From CAYQJS01 sp964417895 (lineage in GTDB: Bacteria > Chloroflexota > UBA6077 > SHYK01), in the NCBI GenBank assembly GCA_964417895.1, contig CAYQJS010000008.1, positions 1 to 64,000 of the forward strand: DNA of 64,000 bases, given 5' to 3'. The first letter of the stretch is position 1. Every line of letters begins with the position of its first letter. Below are positions 33,293 through 41,536 of this stretch, in pieces. The notes below the pieces were generated by a model. It ran no database searches. It was not told the DNA's origin and worked only from the letters and a program-made list of their open reading frames with translations. The position numbers and the translations under genes were made by a program.

Positions 33293-34201
33293 GTGACGTT
33301 CGCTCCGTTCACAGTGGACGTGCCCGGAACCAGCGCGAACCTCGGGCCAGGGTTCGACACGCTCGGAATGGCGCTCGAGATCGTCAATCGCGTGCGCGCC
33401 GAGCCATCGGACCGCTGGGAGATCAGCTTCACCGGGGAGGGCGCCGACCGGCTTCCCGTTGGGGAGCGCAACCTGATGCTCCGCTCCATAACCACAGCCG
33501 CCCGTCGCTTCGGATGGCAGCTTCCCACGGCGCGCCTCAGCTGCTCGAATGCGATCCCGCTGTCGCGTGGGCTCGGAAGCAGCAGTGCCGCTATCGTAGG
33601 CGGCCTGGTGATCGCACAACACCTGAGCCGCCAGGAGCGGCCCATGGACGATCTGCTGCAGCTGGCCTCAGAGCTCGAGGGCCACCCCGACAACGTGGCG
33701 CCGGCGCTGCTGGGTGGCGTTCAGGCTTGCGCGCTCGCCGACGGGCGGGTGACTCACGTCCGCGTGCCGCTCGGGCGGGCGCTCGCCGTGGCCCTCTTTG
33801 TGCCGGACGTGCCGATGCCCACGCGCGAGGCCCGCGGGGTCGTGCCGCGCCGGGTCGAGCTGCACGACGCCGTTTACAACATAAGCCGCGCCTGCCTCCT
33901 CGTCGCGGCTCTTGCGTCGGGCGAGACCGCGGCGCTCCGCACCGGCACCCAGGACATGCTGCACCAGCCGGCGCGGATGCGGCTGTTCCCAGCGATGCCC
34001 ATCCTGTTCCACGCTGCCCTCGAAGCAGGTGCGCTGGGCGTGTACTTGAGCGGGGCGGGATCTACGGTGGCAGCGTTCGCAGAGGACGACGGCTGGGCCG
34101 TAGCCCGCGCCATGGCGGAGGCCGCGGCGCGGGATGGCGTTCCGGGCCGCCCGCTGGTCACCGCGATGCGGAGTCAGGGCCCCATCCTCACAGAGGACTG
34201 A
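33293..34201 (+). CDS. thrB: Homoserine kinase
   Basis: The 302-residue GHMP-family kinase phosphorylates homoserine with ATP. It starts at GTG 33293. VPGTSANLGPGFDTLGMAL (about 7-25) and PLSRGLGSSSAAIVGGLV (about 87-104) are the family's N-terminal and ATP-binding motifs. YLSGAGSTVAAF near the C-terminus is the third GHMP motif. It ends 3 nt before the aspartate kinase gene. Confidence 0.95.
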   Translation: MTFAPFTVDVPGTSANLGPGFDTLGMALEIVNRVRAEPSDRWEISFTGEGADRLPVGERNLMLRSITTAARRFGWQLPTARLSCSNAIPLSRGLGSSSAAIVGGLVIAQHLSRQERPMDDLLQLASELEGHPDNVAPALLGGVQACALADGRVTHVRVPLGRALAVALFVPDVPMPTREARGVVPRRVELHDAVYNISRACLLVAALASGETAALRTGTQDMLHQPARMRLFPAMPILFHAALEAGALGVYLSGAGSTVAAFAEDDGWAVARAMAEAAARDGVPGRPLVTAMRSQGPILTED

Positions 34202-34204
34202 TCG

Positions 34205-35419
34205 GTGCCACTCGTCGTTCAAAAATACGGCGGTAGCTCGCTGGCCACCGCGGAGCGCATCCGCACAGTCGCCGACCGCATTAGGCGCACGCGCGCAGGT
34301 GGCGTCGAGGTGGTCGTGGTGGTGAGCGCCATGGGCGATACGACGGACGAGCTCATTCGCCTTGCCCATTCGGTAAGCGACGAGCCCGACAAGAGGGAGC
34401 TGGACCTGCTGCTCTCCACGGGAGAGACAGTATCGGCAACGCTCATGGCCATGGCCCTCGAATCTATGGGCTGCCCGGTCGTGTCGCTCACCGGCGCCCA
34501 GCTGGGTATCCAGACCGATCGCGTCCACTCGCGGGCACGGATCGTGGATGTCAGCACCGATCGTGTCCTCAGCGAGCTGGGGCAGGGGCGGTGTGTGATC
34601 GTCACCGGATTCCAGGGGGTCACCGAGGAGGGAGACGTCACCACGCTCGGGCGGGGTGGCTCGGACACCTCGGCGGTGGCCCTCGGCTGCGCGCTTGGGG
34701 CCCCCAGCTGTGAGATTTACACCGACGTTGACGGCGTCTATACGGCTGACCCTCGGGTCGTTCCCGAAGCGCGGCTCCTGCGGGAGATCTCATACGAGGA
34801 GATGCTTGAGATGGCGCAGATGGGCGCCCGGGTGATGCATCCGCGCGCCGTCGAGCTCGCCGAGCTGTACTCCTTGCCCATCGAGGTCAGGTCCAGCTTC
34901 CACGAGCGCCCGGGAACGCTGATCTTTGGAGGACACCAAGTGGAAGTGCGCAAGCGCGTACGCGGTATCGCCCACGATATGGACGTGGCGAAGATCACCA
35001 TCGCCGGCGTGCCGGACCGGCCGGGTATCGCGCGCGCCATCTTTGCTCCCCTGGCGGATGCCGGAATTAGCGTCGACGTGATTGTGCAGACGACGAGCAA
35101 GGCCGGCAACGCGGAAATCTCCTTCACAGTGGCCCGGGCGGACCTCAATCGAGCCCTCCAGCTGAGCGAGGAGGTGGGGAGCAGCATCGGCGCCCAGGTG
35201 GACAGCACAGCGAACCTGGCGAAGGTCTCAATCGTCGGGACGGGTCTTCAGAGCGCGCCCGGCTACGCGGCGAAGATGTTCGGCACGCTGGCCGACCACG
35301 GTATCAATATCGATACCATCACCACGTCGGACATCCGGATCACCTGCATTGTGGATGAAAGCGCCGTGCCGGAGGCTGTCCGGGCGCTGCACGCGGCCTT
35401 CGAGTTAGACCTGGAGTAA
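34205..35419 (+). CDS. lysC: Aspartate kinase
   Basis: The 404-residue protein starts at GTG 34205 with PLVVQKYGGSSLATAERI, the KxGGSS motif. GRGGSDTSAVALGCAL near 157 and YTDVDGVYTADPRVVPEARL are the kinase-domain signatures. Two C-terminal ACT domains (DVAKITIAGVPDRPGIARAI and NLAKVSIVGTGLQSAPGYAA) indicate allosteric control by pathway end products. It catalyses the first committed step toward threonine, methionine and lysine and closes the operon. Confidence 0.95.
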   Translation: MPLVVQKYGGSSLATAERIRTVADRIRRTRAGGVEVVVVVSAMGDTTDELIRLAHSVSDEPDKRELDLLLSTGETVSATLMAMALESMGCPVVSLTGAQLGIQTDRVHSRARIVDVSTDRVLSELGQGRCVIVTGFQGVTEEGDVTTLGRGGSDTSAVALGCALGAPSCEIYTDVDGVYTADPRVVPEARLLREISYEEMLEMAQMGARVMHPRAVELAELYSLPIEVRSSFHERPGTLIFGGHQVEVRKRVRGIAHDMDVAKITIAGVPDRPGIARAIFAPLADAGISVDVIVQTTSKAGNAEISFTVARADLNRALQLSEEVGSSIGAQVDSTANLAKVSIVGTGLQSAPGYAAKMFGTLADHGINIDTITTSDIRITCIVDESAVPEAVRALHAAFELDLE

Positions 35420-35536
35420 GGGCGCCTGCGCCCCTGCGGGGCTTCTCTGCCGCTGGCTTGGGACCGCTGGCCCGGCGGCGACCGATATAGCTCGCGGCCT
35501 CCGTGCCTGGGGGGCCTGGGGCCGGAGCCCCCAGCG

Positions 35537-35770
35537 CTACGCGTCGATGATCGGGCAGGTAATGGTGTTTTCGACACCGCCAACTTCGTGGACGAAGCGC
35601 ATCACGACGGTGCCTATGGCGTTGAGATCGTCGGCCTCGACAAGTGCGACGACATCGTAGGGGCCGATGATGATGTCAGCGACCTTGATGTGCTCGTTCT
35701 GCGCGAGGGTGTCACGGACAGTTCCCGTTTCGCCAACCCGAGTCTTGATCAGCACATAGGCCCGCGCCAT
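35537..35770 (-). CDS. Stand-alone Lrp/AsnC-type ligand-binding (RAM) domain protein
   Basis: The 77-residue protein reads MARAYVLIKTRVGETGTVRD, VADIIIGPYDVVALVEADDL and GGVENTITCPIIDA. This is the small-ligand-binding domain of Lrp/AsnC regulators without the DNA-binding helix-turn-helix. Such proteins form oligomers that bind amino acids and may modulate other regulators. It lies convergently just after the aspartate kinase gene, so an amino-acid-sensing role is plausible but unproven. The start follows CGGAGGCGCACG. Confidence 0.85.
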   Translation of the reverse strand: MARAYVLIKTRVGETGTVRDTLAQNEHIKVADIIIGPYDVVALVEADDLNAIGTVVMRFVHEVGGVENTITCPIIDA

Positions 35771-35907
35771 CGTGCGCCTCCGTTCTCGCCTGGGCGGCGG
35801 CCGAACCTGGGGGGTTCGGGGCTAGTGCTGTTATAGCGCAGCGGAGCCCTGAGCGGCCGGGCTGTGCGCAGCCCGCCGGCACCTCGCTGGTATACTTTCG
35901 GCCTGAG

Positions 35908-35979
35908 GCCGGCGTAGCTCAGTGGTAGAGCAGCTGTTTCGTAAACAGCAGGCCGAGGGTTCGAATCCCCCCGCCGGCT
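35908..35979 (+). tRNA. tRNA-Thr (anticodon CGT)
   Basis: A full cloverleaf can be folded. The acceptor GCCGGCG pairs with CGCCGGC. The D stem is GCTC/GAGC. The anticodon stem is GCTGT/ACAGC with loop TTCGTAA, giving anticodon CGT (threonine, codon ACG). The T-loop is TTCGAAT. One T-stem pair is a mismatch (A-C). The 3' CCA is not encoded. TATACT lies about 13 nt upstream as a possible -10. Confidence 0.95.
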
Positions 35980-36078
35980 CCTCTTACAACTCCGCTGCCG
36001 CTCCTATTTCCATCTATATGCGGTCATCGCCCCGATAGCCTGCTCACAAGCCCCCGGCCAACGGCCGACCATTTCCTT

Positions 36079-36702
36079 TTAAGTCGGGAAGTTCGCCAGG
36101 ATGCGCTGCATCCGCTGCTGGACGGGTGTTCGGCTGAGCGAGGCGACCTTGTTGAGGTAAGGCCGGAACGTCGGGTCTTGGTCATTGGCCGACCGAGACT
36201 GGTCTATGTCGGCCATGCTGTAGAAGAGCAGGGTTACCGAGAAGGCCGGGCCATCAGGTGGCACCACCTGTCGACTCAACCTGGCCCCCGCCACGCCGGT
36301 CGCCGTCTTGCGCACCCGCTCTTCCAGCACGGCACGGAGCTCTTGCCCCGCGCCCGGCGCCGGGCAATGTCGAAAGCGGATCAGGAACTTGGGAGTGGCG
36401 ACCGCCCCGGTCCCCACCAACTCCTCGTAGAGGAGCGTGGCGCGTTCCCGAGCGAGGCATTGGTCGATCTTGCGGCCCTGGGCCTGGAAAGTGGCATCCA
36501 GGGGCCGCGCCTGGTATGCCTCGATCGCGGCGAGGTTCTCGAACCGAATGGAATGAACAAAAGCTGGCTGCGGCGAAAACATGAGCACGCCGAGCGCGTG
36601 CGGCGCGTCTGCGTTGCCGGTAGTGTTGCGCTCTTCGAGCGCAGCGCGGAGCTCTGAATTCTTTCCGACAGCTGGGAAGTGAATGATCCGTTGCGTGTAC
36701 AT
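36079..36702 (-). CDS. Two-domain dimeric alpha-beta barrel-like protein
   Basis: The 207-residue protein appears to repeat a ferredoxin-like half-barrel. The first has MYTQRIIHFPAVGKNSELRA and FVHSIRFENLAAIEAYQ. The second has PKFLIRFRHCPAPGAGQELR and FSVTLLFYSMADIDQS. This organisation parallels the protein at 2089-2709, though the sequences are not close. No signal peptide or catalytic residue is evident. Function unknown; a small-molecule-binding or monooxygenase-like role is possible. ATG 36702 follows a TAGGAGTCAT ribosome-binding site. Confidence 0.6.
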   Translation of the reverse strand: MYTQRIIHFPAVGKNSELRAALEERNTTGNADAPHALGVLMFSPQPAFVHSIRFENLAAIEAYQARPLDATFQAQGRKIDQCLARERATLLYEELVGTGAVATPKFLIRFRHCPAPGAGQELRAVLEERVRKTATGVAGARLSRQVVPPDGPAFSVTLLFYSMADIDQSRSANDQDPTFRPYLNKVASLSRTPVQQRMQRILANFPT

Positions 36703-37063
36703 CGGTATGACTCCTATCGTCTTGAAAACTCGGTGCGTTGGAGATCACAGCCTCGTTCGATTGTGTGTCCAACTATCCGGGAAAGGAGGCAGCAATGCTA
36801 CGTCATGGTGAACCTCCGAGCGGGTCAGGATTCCGCGAAGGAAGGCCAGTTCCACACGCATCGGCACGCGTTATAGCCCTTGCCCCGTTTGTGGGAAACT
36901 AACGGAAAGTAATACTTGCTATCAAGAAGATGCCGGTAAACATACTGTGTCTGTATGTCAGCAATCTGCAACGGTGTAGATATCCAATTGAAAGTGCCAC
37001 CACGGCACATTTATTTGAATTGCGCCGAAGGCTACTTCGTCCCGAATGGCCAAATCACTCGCC
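36703..37063. other. Gene-free interval, locally AT-richer
   Basis: There is no supported gene. Positions about 36880-37020 are clearly richer in A and T than the surroundings. The only frame there (36825-37010, minus strand) has unusual composition and no recognisable family. Confidence 0.6.
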
Positions 37064-37696
37064 TCAGTAGAAGTCCTCCACTGCCACCGTCCACTGGTCG
37101 GCGCTCATGATATCCAGGTAGTACGTACCAGTTCCCCGGTAGATGTACGTGGTATCGTCTCGCCGATAGCAGCCCCCATCCGCACGCCCGCCATCAGGCG
37201 TCCTGACCGTGATGCATAGCCGCGGTGTGCTCGACCGCGGGTCTCGAACCGTGAAGACGATGCGCCAGGGGCTTCCCCGAATCACGAAGGGTTCTGTGTT
37301 CTTGTCGCCATTGCCCTGCCAGCGCGCGATACGCCGCCATTCCTGCGGCGCTGTCGGGGCCGGCGATGCGAGCACCTGGGCCGTAGGGAGCGCTTCGGGC
37401 GCCTGCGAAGACGGAGCTGTCGTCGCTAGCGGTGGAAGCACGCGCTCCACTACGACTTCGCTGACCCGCGGCGGGATTTCGGAACCGAAGGCAGGGCCCT
37501 CGGACCAGCCCGTGAGCTCGTCCTGAGCCACCTCCTCAGGGATAAGCGCGTGCCGCTGGCCATCGCGAACCAGCCACAGGATGCCATCCGGGGAGATGAC
37601 CAGCCGGTCCAAGGGCGGATCCTGCCGGGCAAGCCCCTGCCCGCCGACAATCGCCGCGGCCAGCAGCCCCAGAGCGAGAGGCGGCAGCCACCGCAT
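37064..37696 (-). CDS. Secreted protein of unknown function
   Basis: The 210-residue protein starts at MRWLPPLALGLLAAAIVGGQ (ATG 37696), a signal peptide. A short N-terminal segment (DRLVISPDGILWLVRDGQRH) is followed by a Pro/Ala/Thr-rich linker (about 85-115). The C-terminal domain is probably a beta-sandwich: FVIRGSPWRIVFTVRD, LCITVRTPDGG, YIYRGTGTYYLDIMSAD and VAVEDFY. Two Cys (in LCITV and GGCYRR) could form a disulfide. Function unknown. The longer upstream frame lacks a signal and is rejected. Confidence 0.65.
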   Translation of the reverse strand: MRWLPPLALGLLAAAIVGGQGLARQDPPLDRLVISPDGILWLVRDGQRHALIPEEVAQDELTGWSEGPAFGSEIPPRVSEVVVERVLPPLATTAPSSQAPEALPTAQVLASPAPTAPQEWRRIARWQGNGDKNTEPFVIRGSPWRIVFTVRDPRSSTPRLCITVRTPDGGRADGGCYRRDDTTYIYRGTGTYYLDIMSADQWTVAVEDFY

Positions 37697-37969
37697 TGAT
37701 ACCCCCGGGCAGGCGAGCACTACTTCGTCAAACCGAGCGACCCCAAGCGGGGCGCACCGAGCCCGGGCCGGGTTTCGGGCGCCTGCTACTTCGAACGCCT
37801 GCCGCTCGGTCGGATCGAGTTCCCCGGACAGGAGGAGGCCGGCGGCCGCAACGCCGCTCGCCACACCCGCGCGGCCGCCCGCGACTATACCACCGCCCGT
37901 GACTGCCGGCTACTGAGAAGGTTAGAGTGCCGCGTTTCTCAGCCGAAATTCGCGGTTTGGGAGGTTGCT

Positions 37970-39127
37970 ATGCCCCGCGTCCTCCTCGGTCTGGCACTGC
38001 TGTCCTTGTTGGGCCTCGGCTATTTGACTAACGTGGCGGCTCAGGACTACGAGGTCTGGTCCGTGGATCAGGCCGACGCGGAAAAGGGCGGTGACCGGCT
38101 GTACATCTACAGGCCGGATGGCGAGGGCCTCCGGCTCGTGGAGGTCGTCGCGCTGGGAGAGCGGGCAGCGGGCCGAGGCGATGGCGCGGGCGTTCGGCCC
38201 CACCTTCTTCTTTTCAACAGCACCCACACCCACGGCATCCTCGCCAACGTCGCGTCTGGGCACGTGTACATCATCCGCGGGTCGGACCGTACCATCGTGG
38301 CCAGTATTGACGTAGGCACGCAGGCCCACAGTGCGATGGCTTCCCCAGACGATCGGTGGATCTTGGTCGCTAACCAGGCGGGCAAGCGAGTCGCGCGGAT
38401 CCAGGCCGATTTCGTGAACGAAGTCTTCACCTATCAGCCGCAGGCCGACCTGGACCTCGCAGCCATCGAGGATGCTGACCACCCCGACAACGCGCCGATC
38501 TGCCCCTTCTTGTACGTTGGGGCTGCTGGGAAAGCCTACGTCACCGTGCGCGGCGGTGGGATGTATGTCATCGATGCGTTAGCGACCCCCATGCGAGTCA
38601 TGCGCAGCTTTAGCAAGGACGAGGTTGTGGCTAATGGCTGCGGCGGCGTCGCCATCGGCAGTCACGTGTACCTGACCTCTGGAGCCGCCACGAGCGGCCA
38701 CATCTATGTTTTCGATGCCGGGACCGATGATCTCCTGATGTCGTTCGATACCACGGCGCTGGGAACTGATCTCCACGGTGCAGTCGTTGTCAACAACCGA
38801 TACATCTGGGCGGCCAACCGAGGGGACGGTGACAACATCGTGATTTTCGACGCTCGCACAAAGCAGATTGTGGGCACGATTGAGGGGGTCGGCGCGGCGC
38901 CGGATCTCGCAGATATCAGCCCAACAGGGGATCGAGTCTTCGTCACCCTCCGCGGACCCAAAGCGCTCACCGGCGGGCCGCCGGCCATCGGCGAGACGCC
39001 CGGGCTGGCCGTGCTAGCGGTCGAGCAGGGTGGCGCGGCGGGCAGGCTCGTGGCATTCATCCCGATTGGGCCCCAGACCCCGGACTCCGACGCAGATCCT
39101 CACGCCATTGGAGTCCGGTGGCCGTAG
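37970..39127 (+). CDS. Secreted YncE-like beta-propeller protein
   Basis: The 385-residue protein starts MPRVLLGLALLSLLGLGYLT, a signal peptide. The rest consists of propeller-type repeats, for example HVYIIRGSDRTIVASIDVG, DDRWILVANQAGKRVARI, YIWAANRGDGDNIVIFDAR and DISPTGDRVFVTLRGP. This is the YVTN/lactonase-like pattern of YncE proteins. It should act outside the membrane in ligand or surface binding; no catalytic residue can be assigned. GGGAGGTTGCT precedes the ATG. Confidence 0.75.
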   Translation: MPRVLLGLALLSLLGLGYLTNVAAQDYEVWSVDQADAEKGGDRLYIYRPDGEGLRLVEVVALGERAAGRGDGAGVRPHLLLFNSTHTHGILANVASGHVYIIRGSDRTIVASIDVGTQAHSAMASPDDRWILVANQAGKRVARIQADFVNEVFTYQPQADLDLAAIEDADHPDNAPICPFLYVGAAGKAYVTVRGGGMYVIDALATPMRVMRSFSKDEVVANGCGGVAIGSHVYLTSGAATSGHIYVFDAGTDDLLMSFDTTALGTDLHGAVVVNNRYIWAANRGDGDNIVIFDARTKQIVGTIEGVGAAPDLADISPTGDRVFVTLRGPKALTGGPPAIGETPGLAVLAVEQGGAAGRLVAFIPIGPQTPDSDADPHAIGVRWP

Positions 39128-39710
39128 GGCAGTTGGTGCTGGCGAGGAGCCTGAGGCGCTTCGCGCCTCCGTCAATATCATTCTGATATTCTGAGGGCCT
39201 GCCCGAAGAATCCACGACCCCAACAGCCGCGTGCGCATTCCGTGCGGCCACGGATCCCTTCGACAGGCTCAGGGCGATCTCTTCGCTTTCCTCACAACTG
39301 ATGCTCAGAATGACAGCACCCCGGACAGGTTCCTGGCTCGTCGGGATGACGCTTCTCGCGACCGTCACAGGGCCCTATCACCTTGTGATCGACGGTAGTG
39401 CGATCTTCGCCCGTTTTCCACCGTCCCGTCCCCAGGCAATCCACACGGCCGGTGGAAATCGCCGGCCCACAGGCACACGCGGCCGCGGCCAGCCCACTAA
39501 AGGCGTAGCGCGCCGCCCGTTTACGACGCCGCTAAAATCGGCTCGCATGGCCCAGGTTCTCCTCGCGAGACCCGGCTGGACTTATGGATCATGCGTTCTA
39601 TATGCTATGGTTGTGCGAGGGAGGTCTCGCGCGCGGTGGCTCTTCCACCTGGGCTGTGGGAAGAGAGTGGCCCTTCCGCGAAAGACCGATGGACTGAGGG
39701 AGGCGGAGCT
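39128..39710. other. Gene-free interval before rplI
   Basis: There is no supported gene in about 580 nt. It contains the dispersed word CTTCGACAGGCTCAGGGCG (39257-39275), a common intergenic repeat, and probably the rplI-dnaB promoter near its right end. Translations of 39301-39714 are not protein-like. Confidence 0.6.
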
Positions 39711-40157
39711 ATGAAGGTCGTGCTGAGCAAGGATGTTCCGACGCTGGGGAAGGCCGGCGAGGTGAAAGACGTGGCCGACGGCTACGGGCGCAACTACCTC
39801 ATCCCGCGTGGACTCGCTGCGCCCGCCACGCGAACGGCCCTCCAGAACGTGGGCGCCCAGCGGGCGGCTGAGGCGCGCCAACGGGTGCGCCTTGATGTGG
39901 AGCAGCAGACGCTGGCGAAACGCATTGAGGAGACGCCGCTCGTCATCCGGGCCCGCACCGGGGAGGGCGGCCGCCTGTACGGCTCCGTGACGTCCGCCGA
40001 CATCGCCGAAGCCCTTTCGAGCGCACTGGAGACTCCCATCGATAAGCGCCACGTCGAGCTGGCTGATGCGATTCGGCACCTCGGGGCGCACTCGGCGCGA
40101 GTCCACCTCGCGCCACGCGTCACGGTGACCCTCAGCATACAGGTCGAGCCGGAGTGA
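39711..40157 (+). CDS. rplI: Ribosomal protein L9
   Basis: The 148-residue large-subunit protein binds 23S rRNA. It starts MKVVLSKDVPTLGKAGEVKD, followed by VADGYGRNYLIPRGLA, the L9 signature. The C-terminal domain has RLYGSVTSADIAEAL and ends VTLSIQVEPE. ATG 39711 follows GAGGCGGAGCT. It lies 16 nt before dnaB, a conserved neighbourhood. Confidence 0.97.
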   Translation: MKVVLSKDVPTLGKAGEVKDVADGYGRNYLIPRGLAAPATRTALQNVGAQRAAEARQRVRLDVEQQTLAKRIEETPLVIRARTGEGGRLYGSVTSADIAEALSSALETPIDKRHVELADAIRHLGAHSARVHLAPRVTVTLSIQVEPE

Positions 40158-40173
40158 GCTCGAGACTACCCTG

Positions 40174-41526
40174 ATGGCCATCGAATCGCTTGCCCTGGAG
40201 CGCGGCTTCGAGCCGCTTCCCCCGCACAACACCGAGGCCGAGGAATCGGTTCTGGGAAGCCTGCTCATCGATCCCGAGGCCATCGAGGCGGTCGCCTCGT
40301 TCCTTCACATCAGTGACTTCTACCACCCGCGGAACCGCGACATCTATACGGCCATGTTGCATCTGTCGGAGCGGCGGCAGCCGACTGATTTCGTGATGGT
40401 GTGCGACGAGCTGGACCGTGCCGGGCTGCTGGACGCGGTCGGCGGCATGACCTACGTGTCTCGACTCCTGACCATCGTCCCCACTTCGATTCACGTCGAG
40501 CATTATGCGCGCGTCGTCGAGCGGACGGCTGTTATGCGCCGGCTGATCGCGGCCGCCGGACGGATCGCCGCCATCGGCTACGAGGACCAGGCGGACATGT
40601 CGTCGGCGTTGGGACGCGCCGAGCAGGAGCTGTTCGGAGTCACCCAGGTCCGCGCGGCACGCGATTTCGAGCACATCCGCGACGTTCTCGCGGAGTATCT
40701 CGAGGGAATTCAGCTTGGCGCAGGAGACCAGGCGGTCCGCCCCGGCGTGCCCAGCGGGTTCATCGACCTCGACCGCATCTTGGGCGGTTTCCAGCCCTCG
40801 GACCTCCTGGTCCTGGCAGCGCGGCCCTCTCTGGGGAAGACTGCTCTCGCCATGAACATCGCTCGAAACGCGGGTGTTCGCTTCAACCTCACGACGGCCA
40901 TTTTCAGCGTCGAGATGAGTCGCTATCAGGTCGCGCAGCGCTTCCTGGCCACCGAATCTGGCGTCGACTCTGCGCGCATCCGGGAGGGCCGGCTCGGCGA
41001 GACGGAGATCCGCAGGCTCAGCGAAGCTCTTGAGGTGCTGTCGGCGGCCCCGATCTACATCGACGACACGCCCTCAATCGGCGTCAACGAGCTGCGCGCC
41101 AAGGCGCGGCGCCTGCACGCCGAGCACCCCCTGGATCTGGTGATCGTTGACTATCTGCAGCTAGTGGGCGGGGGCGTGCCCCAGAACCGCGTCCAGGAAA
41201 TCTCAGAGGTCTCGCGCTCGCTCAAGGCGCTAGCCCGCGAGTTGAACCTTCCCGTGCTGGCGCTCTCCCAGTTGTCCCGGGCGGTCGAGTCCCGTTCTCC
41301 CCACATCCCTATGCTGTCCGACCTGCGCGACAGCGGCAGCATTGAGCAGGACTCGGACGTCGTGATCTTCATCTACCGTGAGGACGTTTACGACCACGAT
41401 AGTGAGCGTAAGGGGATCACCGACCTCTACATTTCGAAGCACCGTAACGGGCCTACGGGCATGGTATCGCTGCTCTTCATGGAGCGCAGCACCAAGTTCG
41501 TTGATCTGGCGCGAGAGCCGAGCTAG
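40174..41526 (+). CDS. dnaB: Replicative DNA helicase DnaB
   Basis: The 450-residue hexameric helicase unwinds DNA at the fork. The N-terminal domain has LPPHNTEAEESVLGSLLIDP. The RecA-like domain has Walker A in AARPSLGKTALAMNIARNAG (about 225-240) and Walker B in LDLVIVDYLQLVGG. The C-terminus has LRDSGSIEQDSDVVIFIYRE. It follows rplI and is followed 10 nt later by a DnaC-like gene, its probable loader. Confidence 0.97.
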   Translation: MAIESLALERGFEPLPPHNTEAEESVLGSLLIDPEAIEAVASFLHISDFYHPRNRDIYTAMLHLSERRQPTDFVMVCDELDRAGLLDAVGGMTYVSRLLTIVPTSIHVEHYARVVERTAVMRRLIAAAGRIAAIGYEDQADMSSALGRAEQELFGVTQVRAARDFEHIRDVLAEYLEGIQLGAGDQAVRPGVPSGFIDLDRILGGFQPSDLLVLAARPSLGKTALAMNIARNAGVRFNLTTAIFSVEMSRYQVAQRFLATESGVDSARIREGRLGETEIRRLSEALEVLSAAPIYIDDTPSIGVNELRAKARRLHAEHPLDLVIVDYLQLVGGGVPQNRVQEISEVSRSLKALARELNLPVLALSQLSRAVESRSPHIPMLSDLRDSGSIEQDSDVVIFIYREDVYDHDSERKGITDLYISKHRNGPTGMVSLLFMERSTKFVDLAREPS

Positions 41527-41536
41527 GAAGAAGCAA

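Noticed and set aside
36825..37010. 61-codon minus-strand frame in the AT-rich patch
   Set aside because: No ribosome-binding site, no family, odd composition.
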